Positions 34,230 through 43,577 of a stretch of 43,577 nt of DNA are shown one piece after another. Position numbers and translations under genes: made by a program. This stretch comes from an uncultured Caulobacterales bacterium (GTDB lineage Bacteria; Pseudomonadota; Alphaproteobacteria; Caulobacterales; Caulobacteraceae). The notes beneath the pieces are model-generated. The model made no database searches. It saw nothing but the letters and a program-made list of their open reading frames with translations, and was not told the origin of the DNA. The first letter of the stretch is position 1. Every line of letters begins with the position of its first letter. Location: assembly GCA_903858685.1 (NCBI GenBank), contig CAIOJR010000252.1:1-43577 (forward strand), read 5' to 3'.

Positions 34230-34856
34230 CTATCGCTTGAGCGCGGCGGCTTCCGCCGCCAGTTCCGTTACGCGCGCCCAGTCGCCCGCCTTTACCGCGT
34301 CCTTCGGCACGACCCAGCTGCCGCCGACGCAGCGGACGCTGTCCAGCGCCAGATAGCTGGGCGCATTGGCCAGCGTCACCCCGCCTGTGGGGCAGATGTT
34401 GAGACCCGCAAACGGTCCTTCCAGCGCCTTGATCGCCGGCGCCCCGCCGCTGGTTTCAGCGGGAAAGAACTTGAAGGCGGTCAGGCCCAGATCCAGTCCC
34501 CGCATGATGTCGCCCGCGCTGGACACGCCCGGCAGCAGGGGCAGATCATGCGCCCTGGCTGCATTCGCCAGAGACTCCGTCAGGCCCGGCGCCACGATGA
34601 ACTCCGCTCCAGCCTTGGCGGCGTCGGCCAGAAGGGCTGCGTTGTTGACCGTGCCCGCGCCCACAATCGCTTCCGGCGCAGCTTCCTTCATGGCGGCGAT
34701 GGCGGCCAGCGCGACCGGCGTCCGCAGCGTCACTTCCAGCACGGTCAGGCCGCCCGCCACCAGAGCCCGGGCCATGGGGGCTGCGTCTTCCAGACGGTCG
34801 ATCACCAGAACGGGAATCACCGGGCAGAGTTTCATGACCTCGACGATGGGGCGCAT
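34230..34856 (-). CDS. eda: 2-dehydro-3-deoxy-phosphogluconate aldolase
   Basis: KDPG aldolase cleaves KDPG to pyruvate and glyceraldehyde-3-phosphate, the last step specific to the Entner-Doudoroff pathway. The product is 208 residues. The catalytic Glu41 and Arg45 are in VLEVTLRTP, and the Schiff-base Lys129 is in LTAFKFFPAE. The phosphate-binding loops are CPTGGV and VGGSWV. It lies 11 nt downstream of edd and is last in zwf-pgl-edd-eda. It converges on hmgA with about 45 nt between. Confidence 0.96.
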   Translation of the reverse strand: MRPIVEVMKLCPVIPVLVIDRLEDAAPMARALVAGGLTVLEVTLRTPVALAAIAAMKEAAPEAIVGAGTVNNAALLADAAKAGAEFIVAPGLTESLANAARAHDLPLLPGVSSAGDIMRGLDLGLTAFKFFPAETSGGAPAIKALEGPFAGLNICPTGGVTLANAPSYLALDSVRCVGGSWVVPKDAVKAGDWARVTELAAEAAALKR

Positions 34857-34867
34857 GGATTGATCCT

Positions 34868-36652
<1,785 letters not shown>

Positions 36653-36695
36653 CTTCGGGTCTCCTCTAGCCGGACGTAGCAGTGACAGCAGGCGT

Positions 36696-37412
36696 TCAAG
36701 GCGCCCACCAGACTTCAACTGGGGTTTGCGACTGGTGAATCAAAGCACGAACCGGGGCCTCATGGACATTGGCGCCAGCGAGCGCGGCGCGATAGACGGC
36801 CAGCTTTTCTTCACCGCGAAACAGGATGATGATGATGCGGCTGTCCAAAAGGGCGCGAAGGGAAAGGGACAGCCGCTGGTTCGAGCCGACAGCTTCCACC
36901 GGATTGACGGCGGCGGTCATGTTCGGACGGCTGGTGTCGAGCGCTTCGGCCAGACCCGACGCCAGCGGATAGAGCGAGGCGGTGTGGCTGTCCGGGCCCA
37001 TGCCCACCAGGGTCACGTCAAACGGTCGGGGCAGGGCGGCGATCCGCTCTTCCGCCGCCTGGGCGCCCAGAGCGGGTGTGTCGTGATCTGTGCGCAGACC
37101 GACATAGCTCGCGGCGGCGGCCTTGTTTTGCAAAAGCCGGTCGCGGAGGCGTTTTTCGTTGGAGCCCTCGGCCCCTCGCGACACCCAACGTTCGTCTGAT
37201 ACGGTCACCACCACCCTGTCCCAGGCGATGTCGGCGCGGCTCAGCACATCATACATATCCCCAGGCGTGGATCCGCCTGACGTGACAAACGATGCGACGC
37301 CGCGCGCCTGAATCGCGGTGTCAAGCCGGGCGGCGATGGCTTCCGCAAGACCTTGCGCCATTTCGACGGCATTGGGGAACAGGCGCAGTGTCGGGGGCGC
37401 AGTGTCAGTCAT
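36696..37412 (-). CDS. pgl: 6-phosphogluconolactonase
   Basis: Pgl hydrolyses 6-phosphogluconolactone to 6-phosphogluconate. The product is 238 residues of the DevB/NagB-like family. Seen are [19 protein letters not shown] (phosphate-binding), [39 protein letters not shown] and, near the C-terminus, REEKL-like [11 protein letters not shown]. Its ATG lies inside the end of zwf (8-nt overlap), so it is translationally coupled. edd begins 43 nt downstream of its stop. Confidence 0.95.
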   Translation of the reverse strand: MTDTAPPTLRLFPNAVEMAQGLAEAIAARLDTAIQARGVASFVTSGGSTPGDMYDVLSRADIAWDRVVVTVSDERWVSRGAEGSNEKRLRDRLLQNKAAAASYVGLRTDHDTPALGAQAAEERIAALPRPFDVTLVGMGPDSHTASLYPLASGLAEALDTSRPNMTAAVNPVEAVGSNQRLSLSLRALLDSRIIIILFRGEEKLAVYRAALAGANVHEAPVRALIHQSQTPVEVWWAP

Positions 37413-38871
37413 ACCAGCGATGTCCGTTCATGCCGATCAGGGTGAAGGCGTCAGACGGCCCCCAACTGCCCGCCGGATAGGGCTTTGGCTGCATGGACTG
37501 CGTCTTCCAGCCGTCAATGATGGAGTCAATCCAGGTCCAGGCCGCCTCCGCTTCGTCGCGGCGTACAAACAGGGTCTGGTTGTTGTTCAGCGCTTCGAGC
37601 AGGAGACGCTCATAGGCGATTCTGCGCCGGGTCTCCTTGAACGCGTTGTCCAGACTGAGATTGAGGGCCAGAGGCTTGAGCTGCATCCCTCCGTCGGCCA
37701 GGCTGGGGGTCTTGTTCATCAGGGTCATGGAAATGTTTTCATCGGGCTGAAGCCGGATGGTCAGTCGGTTGGCCAACAGCTCCGTTCCCGGGAAGATGGA
37801 GTGGGGGACCGGTCGGAACTGGATCACGATCTGGGATGAGCGGACCGGCAAACGCTTGCCCGTGCGCAGATAGAAGGGCACGCCGGCCCAGCGCCAGTTC
37901 TCCACATGGGCATTGATGGCGACAAAGGTCTCCGTCGACGATGGGCCGCCGCCGGATTCATCAAGATAGCCCGGCGCCGTTCTGCCTTCCGCCACGCCTT
38001 CGCTATACTGGCCGCGAACGGTCAGGCGCTTGACGTCCACGCCCTTGATCGGCCTCAGCGAGCGCAGGACCTTGACCTTTTCGTCGCGCACCGAATCCGG
38101 ATCCAGGCTGGTCGGCGGCTCCATCGCGACCAGACAGAGAAGCTGGATCAGATGGTTCTGCACCATGTCGCGGATCGCGCCATAGTCGTTGTAATAGGAC
38201 CAACGCCCTTCCACGCCGACGGTCTCTGAAACCGTGATCTGGACCTGTTCGATGGTCACCTTGTTCCAGAGCGGTTCAAAGAGGGTGTTGGCGAAGCGCA
38301 GCACAAGCAGGTTCTGCACCGCTTCCTTGCCCAGATAATGGTCGATGCGGAACGTGCGATCTTCAGAGAAGGTGGCCGCAAGGGCGTCGTTGATCTCGTT
38401 GCAACTCGCCAGGTCCTTCCCGATCGGCTTTTCCACGACGATGCGGCTGTGAGCGTGCGCCAGTCCGGCTTTTTTCAGGTTGTCGCAAAGGGCCCCATAG
38501 AGGCTGGGCGAGGTCGACAGATAGTAGACAATTTCCTTGCGGCCATCGAGCACGTTGGCGAGATGGTCGAAGCCCGCGCCTTGCGCCGCATCGACACAGG
38601 AATAGTACAAGCGGTCGTGCAGGCGCTCCCAGACAGCGGCGTCGAAATCGCCTCCGGCGCGCAGCTTTACCGCCTCCTTGATGCGCAGGGCGAAGGCCTC
38701 ATCAGTGAGTTCGGTGCGGGCTGAGCCGACGACCATCAGGTCCGGCGTCAACAGACCATCCAGCTCCAGAAAATAGAGAGATGGAAACAGCATGCGCAGG
38801 GCGAGGTCGCCCGTTGCGCCAAAGATAACGATTGCACGACGTGTCGCGCCGGTCATTTCGTGGTTTTCCAT
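37405..38871 (-). CDS. zwf: Glucose-6-phosphate 1-dehydrogenase
   Basis: Zwf oxidises glucose-6-phosphate with NAD(P)+ and commits glucose to the Entner-Doudoroff or pentose phosphate route. ATG 38871 gives 488 residues; an ATG 8 codons upstream is possible. The dinucleotide fold starts AIVIFGATGDLALRMLFPSL (the family usually has Lys near the Met position). The active site is RIDHYLGKE with H178. Also present are the EKPIGKDLASCNEIN loop and substrate-binding VPFYLRTGKRLPVRSSQIVI. It is the first gene of zwf-pgl-edd-eda; the promoter must lie in the long gap upstream. Confidence 0.96.
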   Translation of the reverse strand: MENHEMTGATRRAIVIFGATGDLALRMLFPSLYFLELDGLLTPDLMVVGSARTELTDEAFALRIKEAVKLRAGGDFDAAVWERLHDRLYYSCVDAAQGAGFDHLANVLDGRKEIVYYLSTSPSLYGALCDNLKKAGLAHAHSRIVVEKPIGKDLASCNEINDALAATFSEDRTFRIDHYLGKEAVQNLLVLRFANTLFEPLWNKVTIEQVQITVSETVGVEGRWSYYNDYGAIRDMVQNHLIQLLCLVAMEPPTSLDPDSVRDEKVKVLRSLRPIKGVDVKRLTVRGQYSEGVAEGRTAPGYLDESGGGPSSTETFVAINAHVENWRWAGVPFYLRTGKRLPVRSSQIVIQFRPVPHSIFPGTELLANRLTIRLQPDENISMTLMNKTPSLADGGMQLKPLALNLSLDNAFKETRRRIAYERLLLEALNNNQTLFVRRDEAEAAWTWIDSIIDGWKTQSMQPKPYPAGSWGPSDAFTLIGMNGHRWYD

Positions 38872-39555
38872 CTCAGTTCCGGGTCGGCGCGCCATCGCGC
38901 ATATGAAGAGGACACTGGTGAACCTTGCATCGGAGGCATTGCGCTTTGTGGGAGCCGGGACTTCGTCATGCTGTTGTCGTGACCGACCCGGATCCTGAAC
39001 GCCCTGTAACCGAACGCTGACCGGTCCAGCCCGCCCTTCGGCCCTTGTCGAGCCTGCAGCGTGCTGATCGCCATGCGTGCGGCGCCAGACAGCAAGAGTT
39101 CCATCCCTCTTATGGCATTGATGACAGCGTTGGACAAGTCAAGGTTCGCCGGTTGTGTCGCCCATATTCATCCACACAAACTCTGCGATGAAGCGCCAGA
39201 CGATCAGGGCCGGCGGCGGTAAAGGGTCCGGTCAGCCCCTCAGGAGCGGTCAAATCACCCATGATTGACGAGGCGCGGCCATAGATGTGCGGGGCCGAAA
39301 ATCTGACATATTCAAGCGGCCACGCGCTGAAATCGGTGATTGCGCGCCGATATGCATTCAAGACGCAAGATCAGGGTTCACCTGTCGGGTGCATTGATTT
39401 TATGCGCTAATTGGTCCGTTCTGCTGTCGCCCTGGTCGTGTTGCACCCCATCAGTGCAATGCATACTAACATTCTGGTGAATGTAAGTTCTTGCATTCCG
39501 TGCGTTTCAGCCCCCATTATCCCTAGGCGTTTTCAGAGTCGTTTGGGGGTCAATT
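38872..39555. other. Intergenic region of about 680 bp between zwf and the XRE regulator
   Basis: No convincing gene is seen. Open frames at 38853-39137, 39110-39361 and 38792-38998 lack ribosome-binding sites and family features. The right third (39380-39540) is AT-richer and holds the dyad TTGCAC-N7-GTGCAA at 39441-39459. A weak promoter-like pair, TTGCAT (39491) and CATTAT (39515), lies before the regulator gene. A small dyad-like GTCAAATCA/TGATTGAC lies near 39249-39270. The region should contain the zwf operon promoter and could hold a small RNA, though none is recognised. Confidence 0.5.
39441..39459. repeat. Dyad TTGCAC-N7-GTGCAA upstream of the XRE regulator
   Basis: A perfect 6-bp inverted repeat with a 7-nt spacer, 97 bp before the regulator's start. 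The size suits a homodimeric HTH protein, so autoregulation by the adjacent XRE protein is possible but unsupported beyond proximity. Confidence 0.3.
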
Positions 39556-39963
39556 GTGGGACGAGATGCGCCGGAAGGCCCGGATCCGATCGATGTGGCG
39601 GTAGGAAGCCGGGTGCGTCTGCGCCGCAAGGCCCTGGGCATGAGCCAGACGCGACTGGCCGAGACCCTGGGCGTCACATTTCAACAGATTCAAAAATATG
39701 AAAAGGGCGCCAACCGCATCTCCGCTTCGACGCTGGTGCGCACGGCCCAGTCTTTGGGCTGTCCGGTGGCGGCGCTGCTGGGCGAGTCCGAGCAGGCCGC
39801 AGCGTCGGAGCCCCTGTTGCAGCTTCTGATGGTTCCGGGTGCGGAAGACCTGCTGAAGGCCTATGCCTCGGTCGATACGTCCGAGACGCGTCGCGCCATC
39901 CTGACCATCGCCCAGGCTCTGGCGCATGAGCAGGTCCTGGCCAGGGCGTCCGCCGCCGCTTGA
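39556..39963 (+). CDS. XRE (Cro/CI)-family helix-turn-helix regulator
   Basis: A 135-residue DNA-binding protein. It starts at GTG 39556, with a GGGGG stretch about 7 nt upstream. The HTH_3 domain spans about 15-70: VAVGSRVRLRRKALGMSQTR, then LAETLGVTFQQIQKYEKGAN and RISASTLVRTAQSL. The helical tail has a conserved 'VDTSETRRAILTIAQALAHE' segment. This form is common in multiple copies in Caulobacterales and Rhizobiales. The target is unknown. A strong terminator follows 24 nt after the stop. Confidence 0.88.
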   Translation: MGRDAPEGPDPIDVAVGSRVRLRRKALGMSQTRLAETLGVTFQQIQKYEKGANRISASTLVRTAQSLGCPVAALLGESEQAAASEPLLQLLMVPGAEDLLKAYASVDTSETRRAILTIAQALAHEQVLARASAAA

Positions 39964-39987
39964 GCGGAATGGCGCTGATCCAATTGG

Positions 39988-40024
39988 AAAGCCCCGCATG
40001 ATGGCGTCATGCGGGGCTTTTTTT
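39988..40024 (+). terminator. Rho-independent terminator
   Basis: AAAGCCCCGCATGA (39988-40001) and TCATGCGGGGCTTT (40007-40020) form a perfect 14-bp stem with a 5-nt loop. The stem runs into a T7 tract (40018-40024). It ends the XRE gene transcript and, with fewer terminal T's, may also stop the convergent chemoreceptor transcript. Confidence 0.9.
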
Positions 40025-40048
40025 AGAATCCGATCTGTGTCGGGTCGA

Positions 40049-41998
40049 TCAGAACTCTTCCCAGTCCTCAGCCTGCTGCGCCGCTGACGGTTGCGGCTTG
40101 CGCGCCGCGCCGCCGGTTCCAGTCGTCTTCATCGCCACCGCGCGTTGGGGCGGGGGTTGTGAGCGTGAGGTGGGCGCCGCGACGCGATGCGAGGGGCGAG
40201 CGCCGACATTGAAGCGCGTGAACAGCCGCGCCAGTTCCGCAGCCTCGTCACTCAGCGACCGCATGGCGGCGGTGGTTTGCTCCACCATGGCGGCGTTTTG
40301 CTGGGTGACGTGATCCATCTGGCTGACAGTGGAGTTCACCTGATGCAACCCTGTCGCCTGTTCTTGGGCGGAGGCGGCGATCTCGTTCACCAGTTGGGTG
40401 ACTTCGGTCACATTGACGGCGATTCCCGTCAGGGCTTCGCCTGTCTGGCCGACCAGTTCGACGCCGACGTCCACCTGACGGGTCGATGCGGAGATGAGCG
40501 ACTTGATCTCCTTTGCCGCGTCTGCGGAGCGCTGGGCCAGGGCCCGCACTTCCGATGCGACGACCGCAAAGCCACGACCTGCATCTCCCGCCCGCGCCGC
40601 TTCAACGCCCGCATTCAGGGCCAGCAGGTTGGTCTGGAACGCAATTTCGTCGATGACGCCGATGATCTGGCTGATCTGGCGGGCGGATCCAGCAATCTCG
40701 CTCATGGCCTTGACGGCGTCGCGGACGACTTCGCTGGAACGATCAGCCTTGGCCTGGGCGGATTGGACGACAGCCTTGGCGTGGGTCGCGCCTTCGGCGG
40801 TCTTGTTCACTGTGGCGGAGATTTCCTCCACAGCAGCGGCTGTTTCTTCAAGGCTGGCGGCGGTTTGTTCCGTGCGGCGGGACAGATCGTCGGCGGCGCT
40901 GCTGATTTCCACCGTGCCGGACTGAATGGCTTCGGTGTTTGCGATCACGACTTTCAGCGCGTCCTGCAGCTGGGACATGGCGTTGTTGAAATCGGTGCGC
41001 AGTTTTTCGTATTCACCCGAGAAGGCGTCGTTCAGGCGGAAGGTCAGGTCGCCGGACGACAGGTGCTCCAGCCCCTTTGCCAGACTATTGACCACCAGGG
41101 CCTGGTTAGCCGCGGCTTCAGCCCGGGCGGCTTCAGCGCGCCGGCGTTCGTCCTCCGTCATCAGGCTGGCGCGGGCCTGTTCGTCGCGCATCTGGGCGAT
41201 GGCGCGCTGATTGTCGCGGAAGATGTTGAGGGAGCGCACAACCGCGCCCAGTTCGTCACCGCGCTTCAGGCTGTCCAGATCGACATTGTTATCGCCATTG
41301 GCCAGCTTTTCCGTCGCGCCGGCGATGCGGGAAATGTCGCGGCGCAGCGGCATGATCGAGGCCAGACCCGCACCGACGAGCAACAGAAGAAGCACGCCTG
41401 CGCCCAGCGCCATGGCAGCCTGTGCAGCCTGTGCGGCGGCGTAACTGGCGTCAGCGCGCTTGGACGACGCCACTGTCTGTTGATCCACGATCTGGCTCAA
41501 CCGGCCTGACATTTTCTGATAAGTGTCTTCGAATGGCGCCACGAAACCTGCGGCGGTCTTGAAGTCCACCCCGACCATCGCGCCGACGGCGTCCATGGCG
41601 CTGCGGGTTTCGCTCAGATCCTTGCGAAGCGATGCGAGAGCAGGGCGCTCGTCAACATCGGCCACGGCCTCGATGCTCTTGACCTCATCGGAGATCTTGT
41701 CGATCTCAGCCAGCAGGGCCTGCATCTCGTCATTGATCTTGGCGGTGTCGATATCCGCCGCCTGGTGCGTCATGAGCATGTAGAGCTTGCCGTGAACTGC
41801 GGTGATCCGCTCCGACACGCTCTTCAGCCGCAAGCTCACCGGCAGGTCAATCTGGACGACCTGTTTCAGTTCGTTCGCCTGATGAGACTCAATAGAAATC
41901 ATCGCGATTGCCGACACCGCGACCATCAGGGCCGCGCATGCGGGCGCTACTCCCATTTTCACGGCAATAGGAAGATCCGTGAATCGAGCGATTTTCAT
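40049..41998 (-). CDS. Methyl-accepting chemotaxis protein with two HAMP domains
   Basis: A 649-residue transmembrane chemoreceptor. ATG 41998 is preceded by GGGGGAAG. The first membrane segment is at about 15-35. A mostly helical periplasmic sensor domain (about 36-185) follows, resembling the four-helix-bundle type. The second membrane segment is at about 195-215 (MALGAGVLLLLLVGAGLASI). HAMP1 is at about 216-270, then a charged helix (DERRRAEAARAEAAANQA) and HAMP2 at about 305-355 (LEHLSSGDLTFRLND). The signalling domain has the hairpin tip DEIAFQTNLLALNAGVEAAR. The C-terminus is a flexible Pro/Ala linker ending DWEEF, like the CheR/CheB-tethering pentapeptide. The ligand is unknown. Confidence 0.93.
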   Translation of the reverse strand: MKIARFTDLPIAVKMGVAPACAALMVAVSAIAMISIESHQANELKQVVQIDLPVSLRLKSVSERITAVHGKLYMLMTHQAADIDTAKINDEMQALLAEIDKISDEVKSIEAVADVDERPALASLRKDLSETRSAMDAVGAMVGVDFKTAAGFVAPFEDTYQKMSGRLSQIVDQQTVASSKRADASYAAAQAAQAAMALGAGVLLLLLVGAGLASIMPLRRDISRIAGATEKLANGDNNVDLDSLKRGDELGAVVRSLNIFRDNQRAIAQMRDEQARASLMTEDERRRAEAARAEAAANQALVVNSLAKGLEHLSSGDLTFRLNDAFSGEYEKLRTDFNNAMSQLQDALKVVIANTEAIQSGTVEISSAADDLSRRTEQTAASLEETAAAVEEISATVNKTAEGATHAKAVVQSAQAKADRSSEVVRDAVKAMSEIAGSARQISQIIGVIDEIAFQTNLLALNAGVEAARAGDAGRGFAVVASEVRALAQRSADAAKEIKSLISASTRQVDVGVELVGQTGEALTGIAVNVTEVTQLVNEIAASAQEQATGLHQVNSTVSQMDHVTQQNAAMVEQTTAAMRSLSDEAAELARLFTRFNVGARPSHRVAAPTSRSQPPPQRAVAMKTTGTGGAARKPQPSAAQQAEDWEEF

Positions 41999-42063
41999 AC
42001 TTCCCCCTGGGCTCCACACCGCAGAATCAACGCATTGGATAATCGCAGCTTGATCCAAATTGC

Positions 42064-42079
42064 TTAATTATGCCGTAAC
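42064..42079 (+). promoter_or_regulatory. CtrA-like site upstream of the chemoreceptor gene
   Basis: TTAA-TTATGCC-GTAAC differs by one base from TTAA-N7-TTAAC. It lies 66-81 bp upstream of the chemoreceptor ATG, in the 218-bp divergent gap shared with the small periplasmic protein gene. In Caulobacter, chemotaxis receptor genes are under CtrA control, so the position is suggestive. It is a pattern match only. Confidence 0.35.
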
Positions 42080-42216
42080 GGCACACTACATGCTTAGCTG
42101 TTGTGGTCTGAAAACTTTACGTTAACTGTAAATTGCATTTAGACTCGAAAATATATCGAGAAAATTTACGAAGTTACGAGATGGTGCCCTCATCGCAACT
42201 TTGGTGGTGGGTCCAA

Positions 42217-42528
42217 ATGTTTAAGAATATCACGCTGGTTTTCAGCGTTGTCGCCTCGCTTGGCTGTGCCGGCGCCGCGTCTGCAGGTTCCGCTTTTCAG
42301 GAACACGTGGATCAGTGCCTGGAAAAGCACGCGAATACTCATGACGCCGCGAGCGTAACGCTTCAATGCACGGCGCAGGGCGGCAAACTGTCGGATTGCA
42401 AGGTCGTCGACAACACCGCGCCCGGCCGTGGCTTTGACAAGGCCGCTCTATGCGTAGCAGACGCATTGCCGATGGGGTCGAAGGTCGGAGACATCAAGAT
42501 TCCGGTTCGATTCACCGGTACCAACTAA
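42217..42528 (+). CDS. Small periplasmic TonB-C-terminal-like protein
   Basis: A 103-residue exported protein from ATG 42217, whose N-terminus MFKNITLVFSVVASLGCAGA forms a signal peptide cleaved near ASA-G; an ATG 12 codons upstream is less suitable. The mature part has two or three Cys (DQCLEKH, LQCTAQGGKLSDC, ALCVADAL). It shows the TonB-C-like strand pattern: SVTLQCTAQGGKLSDCKVVD, then GRGFDKAALCVADALPMGS and IKIPVRF. It lacks the TonB membrane anchor and Pro-rich spacer, so it is not a normal TonB. Such stand-alone domains are common in Caulobacterales; the role is unknown. Confidence 0.75.
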   Translation: MFKNITLVFSVVASLGCAGAASAGSAFQEHVDQCLEKHANTHDAASVTLQCTAQGGKLSDCKVVDNTAPGRGFDKAALCVADALPMGSKVGDIKIPVRFTGTN

Positions 42529-42567
42529 GGTCTGCCCCAGGCAGATCTGATCTCAATTGCGGTGAGT

Positions 42568-42597
42568 AGGCCGACGTCAGGTCCCTGGCGTCGGCCT
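42568..42597. terminator. Hairpin terminator after the TonB-C-like gene
   Basis: AGGCCGACG-t-CAGG and CCTG-g-CGTCGGCCT form a long stem with one T/G position, about 40 nt after the plus-strand stop. It is followed by CTTC rather than a clean T-run. It lies 21 nt before the end of the convergent gene and may serve both strands. Confidence 0.5.
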
Positions 42598-42618
42598 CTT
42601 CATGTCTGCGCCAGACCG

Positions 42619-42888
42619 TCAGGCCGCGTGGGTGATCCAGATCTGGGGCGGGCCCTCGACTCCGGCCTTCATCATGGTTGTCTTTAGCGCGTCCGACTGA
42701 GCCAGATTGTTCGCCTCGACGACCGTGGCGAAGTCGTGCCAGACGGTGACGTCGTTGGGGTTGTCGTCGGCGCGATAGACGCCGGACGCCACCACGCCCA
42801 TGTCGGCCTGAGTGGGGGCAAAGGCGTCAAAAGCCTGGCGCCATACGCCATAATCCTTGACCAGATGACGAGCGAACAGACGGACCAT
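42619..42888 (-). CDS. Small dimeric alpha/beta-barrel (ABM-like) protein
   Basis: An 89-residue soluble protein from ATG 42888, preceded by AAGGAG about 9 nt upstream. The pattern MVRLFARHLVKDYGVWRQAF, then VVASGVYRADDNPNDVTVWH and ALKTTMMKAGVEGPPQIWIT resembles the ferredoxin-like small proteins related to antibiotic-biosynthesis monooxygenases and cyclases. Enzymatic activity is not evident. The assignment is by fold resemblance only. No partner gene is adjacent on the same strand except the HXXEE-type gene 148 bp upstream. Confidence 0.7.
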   Translation of the reverse strand: MVRLFARHLVKDYGVWRQAFDAFAPTQADMGVVASGVYRADDNPNDVTVWHDFATVVEANNLAQSDALKTTMMKAGVEGPPQIWITHAA

Positions 42889-43035
42889 CGCGGTCTCCTT
42901 GGCGTCTCGACGGAGGGGGAATTGGCGACGCCTTTCACCCGCCCACATTGGGGGCGCCATGGCCTGCTCGTCAACGTCCTCGTATCAGGCGCATGAGCGT
43001 GCGCCGCGAAGGGGGACTGCACGCCGGGGCGGTAT

Positions 43036-43577
43036 CTATGCGGAAAGTCTCAGCGAGCGCCGAACTCGCAACAGCGCATATCCCAAGATCATCATGTGTC
43101 CGCTCACGGCGATGGCCAGCGCGATCAGGTGCGCGGAGAGGCGTTCGGACGAAGCGGTGAGGCAGGCGCCGCCTAACGGGAAGAACAGGACGAGGCTGGA
43201 GACCAGCCCCGGATTATATCCGGACCGAAAACCGCCAAGGGTGTGAACCGCAGCATTTGTGAGCATCAGATAGGCGGCGATGAGGGCGAGGTCGTCCCGT
43301 CCGGCCGCTGCGCTGACGAAGGCCGCAAAATTTACGCCCCAGACGATCGGCGCATTTATCCAGAACACCGCTCCAGACGTCAGCGCCTCAACCCCGCCGA
43401 ACACGCGTCGATTTACAAAGACGCGAAACCGATCTCGCCAATGCTCCTCGATCTGGTGGACCATATAGGCGGGCGAAATGAGGAGCGTGAGCAGCACGAA
43501 CAATGGCATGCGCGGGACAAACAGGGGGAGGATGGCCAGGGTCGGGATCAGGCCGAAGGTGAGCCAAAGCCAGTTCG
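43036..43577 (-). CDS. HXXEE-domain membrane protein (5' end beyond the window)
   Basis: The frame is open from the right edge, reading NWLWLTFGLIPTLAILPLF before an internal ATG at 43509, so the true start is probably outside the window. About 180 residues are visible. The signature MVHQIEEHW contains the H-x-x-E-E motif that names the family, and HTLGGFRSGYNPGL is a second conserved His-containing segment. About five hydrophobic segments make it an inner-membrane protein. The function of the family is unknown; the conserved His and Glu suggest metal binding. Confidence 0.8.
   Translation of the reverse strand, partial: NWLWLTFGLIPTLAILPLFVPRMPLFVLLTLLISPAYMVHQIEEHWRDRFRVFVNRRVFGGVEALTSGAVFWINAPIVWGVNFAAFVSAAAGRDDLALIAAYLMLTNAAVHTLGGFRSGYNPGLVSSLVLFFPLGGACLTASSERLSAHLIALAIAVSGHMMILGYALLRVRRSLRLSA

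Noticed and set aside
34184-34244. 8-bp inverted repeat (GCGCTCAA / TTGAGCGC) between hmgA and eda
   Set aside because: The arms are 45 nt apart and one lies inside the eda coding end. There is no T-run, so a terminator cannot be supported.
38853-39361. Two minus-strand frames that might extend a gene upstream of zwf
   Set aside because: Neither has a ribosome-binding site or a recognisable family, and they overlap each other in different frames. They were treated as non-coding.
42116-42132. TTTAC-N7-GTAAA dyad before the TonB-C-like gene as a second CtrA site
   Set aside because: Contains only one TTAA half; the second half does not match at the 7-nt spacing, and the region is AT-rich enough for chance dyads.

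Overview
The window is a GC-rich, gene-dense chromosomal segment from an alphaproteobacterium. The best guess is a stalked or prosthecate bacterium of the Caulobacterales sensu lato (Caulobacter, Brevundimonas, Maricaulis or Hyphomonas relatives). The main clue is a nearly complete holdfast polysaccharide (hfs) locus at about 21.4-31.4 kb. Supporting clues are the GatCAB amidotransferase, the Entner-Doudoroff operon, a topoisomerase I with a lysine/alanine tail, a chemoreceptor ending in DWEEF, and several near-consensus CtrA-type TTAA-N7-TTAA sites. The genus cannot be fixed from the sequence alone. No rRNA, tRNA, insertion sequence, prophage or CRISPR array was recognised.

Region 1 (1-17.3 kb) is mostly housekeeping. 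It starts with the 3' end of pheS, then pheT and a coupled alpha/beta hydrolase on the plus strand. A long minus-strand stretch follows: topA-rnr, dprA after plsY, a DsbA-like thioredoxin-fold protein, pyrB with a catalytically degenerate pyrC-like gene, a secreted hydrolase, and ruvX. A 60-residue unknown gene lies on the plus strand between topA and dprA. gatC and gatA run divergently from ruvX and end at a strong hairpin.

Region 2 (17.3-21.4 kb) holds gatB, separated from gatCA by a small oppositely oriented secreted protein. It also holds two tandem RcnB-like periplasmic proteins, an AT-rich gap of about 400 bp, and a small Sel1-like protein.

Region 3 (21.4-31.4 kb) is the holdfast locus. 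hfsD (outer-membrane export lipoprotein) diverges from hfsA-hfsB-hfsC (co-polymerase, degenerate ATPase partner, polymerase). Converging on these is a tightly overlapping minus-strand operon: hfsE (initiating sugar-phosphate transferase), hfsF (flippase), hfsG (glycosyltransferase), hfsH (deacetylase) and a further family 2 glycosyltransferase. Together they cover initiation, extension, flipping, polymerisation, chain control, deacetylation and export of an N-acetylated adhesive polysaccharide.

Region 4 (31.4-38.9 kb) is catabolic. A MarR regulator, 4-hydroxyphenylpyruvate dioxygenase and homogentisate dioxygenase carry out tyrosine breakdown. Convergent to them is the Entner-Doudoroff operon zwf-pgl-edd-eda. 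A gap of about 680 bp without a convincing gene lies upstream of zwf.

Region 5 (39.5-43.6 kb) holds an XRE-type regulator, a strong terminator, a double-HAMP chemoreceptor, a small TonB-C-like periplasmic protein, a small ferredoxin-fold (ABM-like) protein, and the truncated gene of an HXXEE-type membrane protein.
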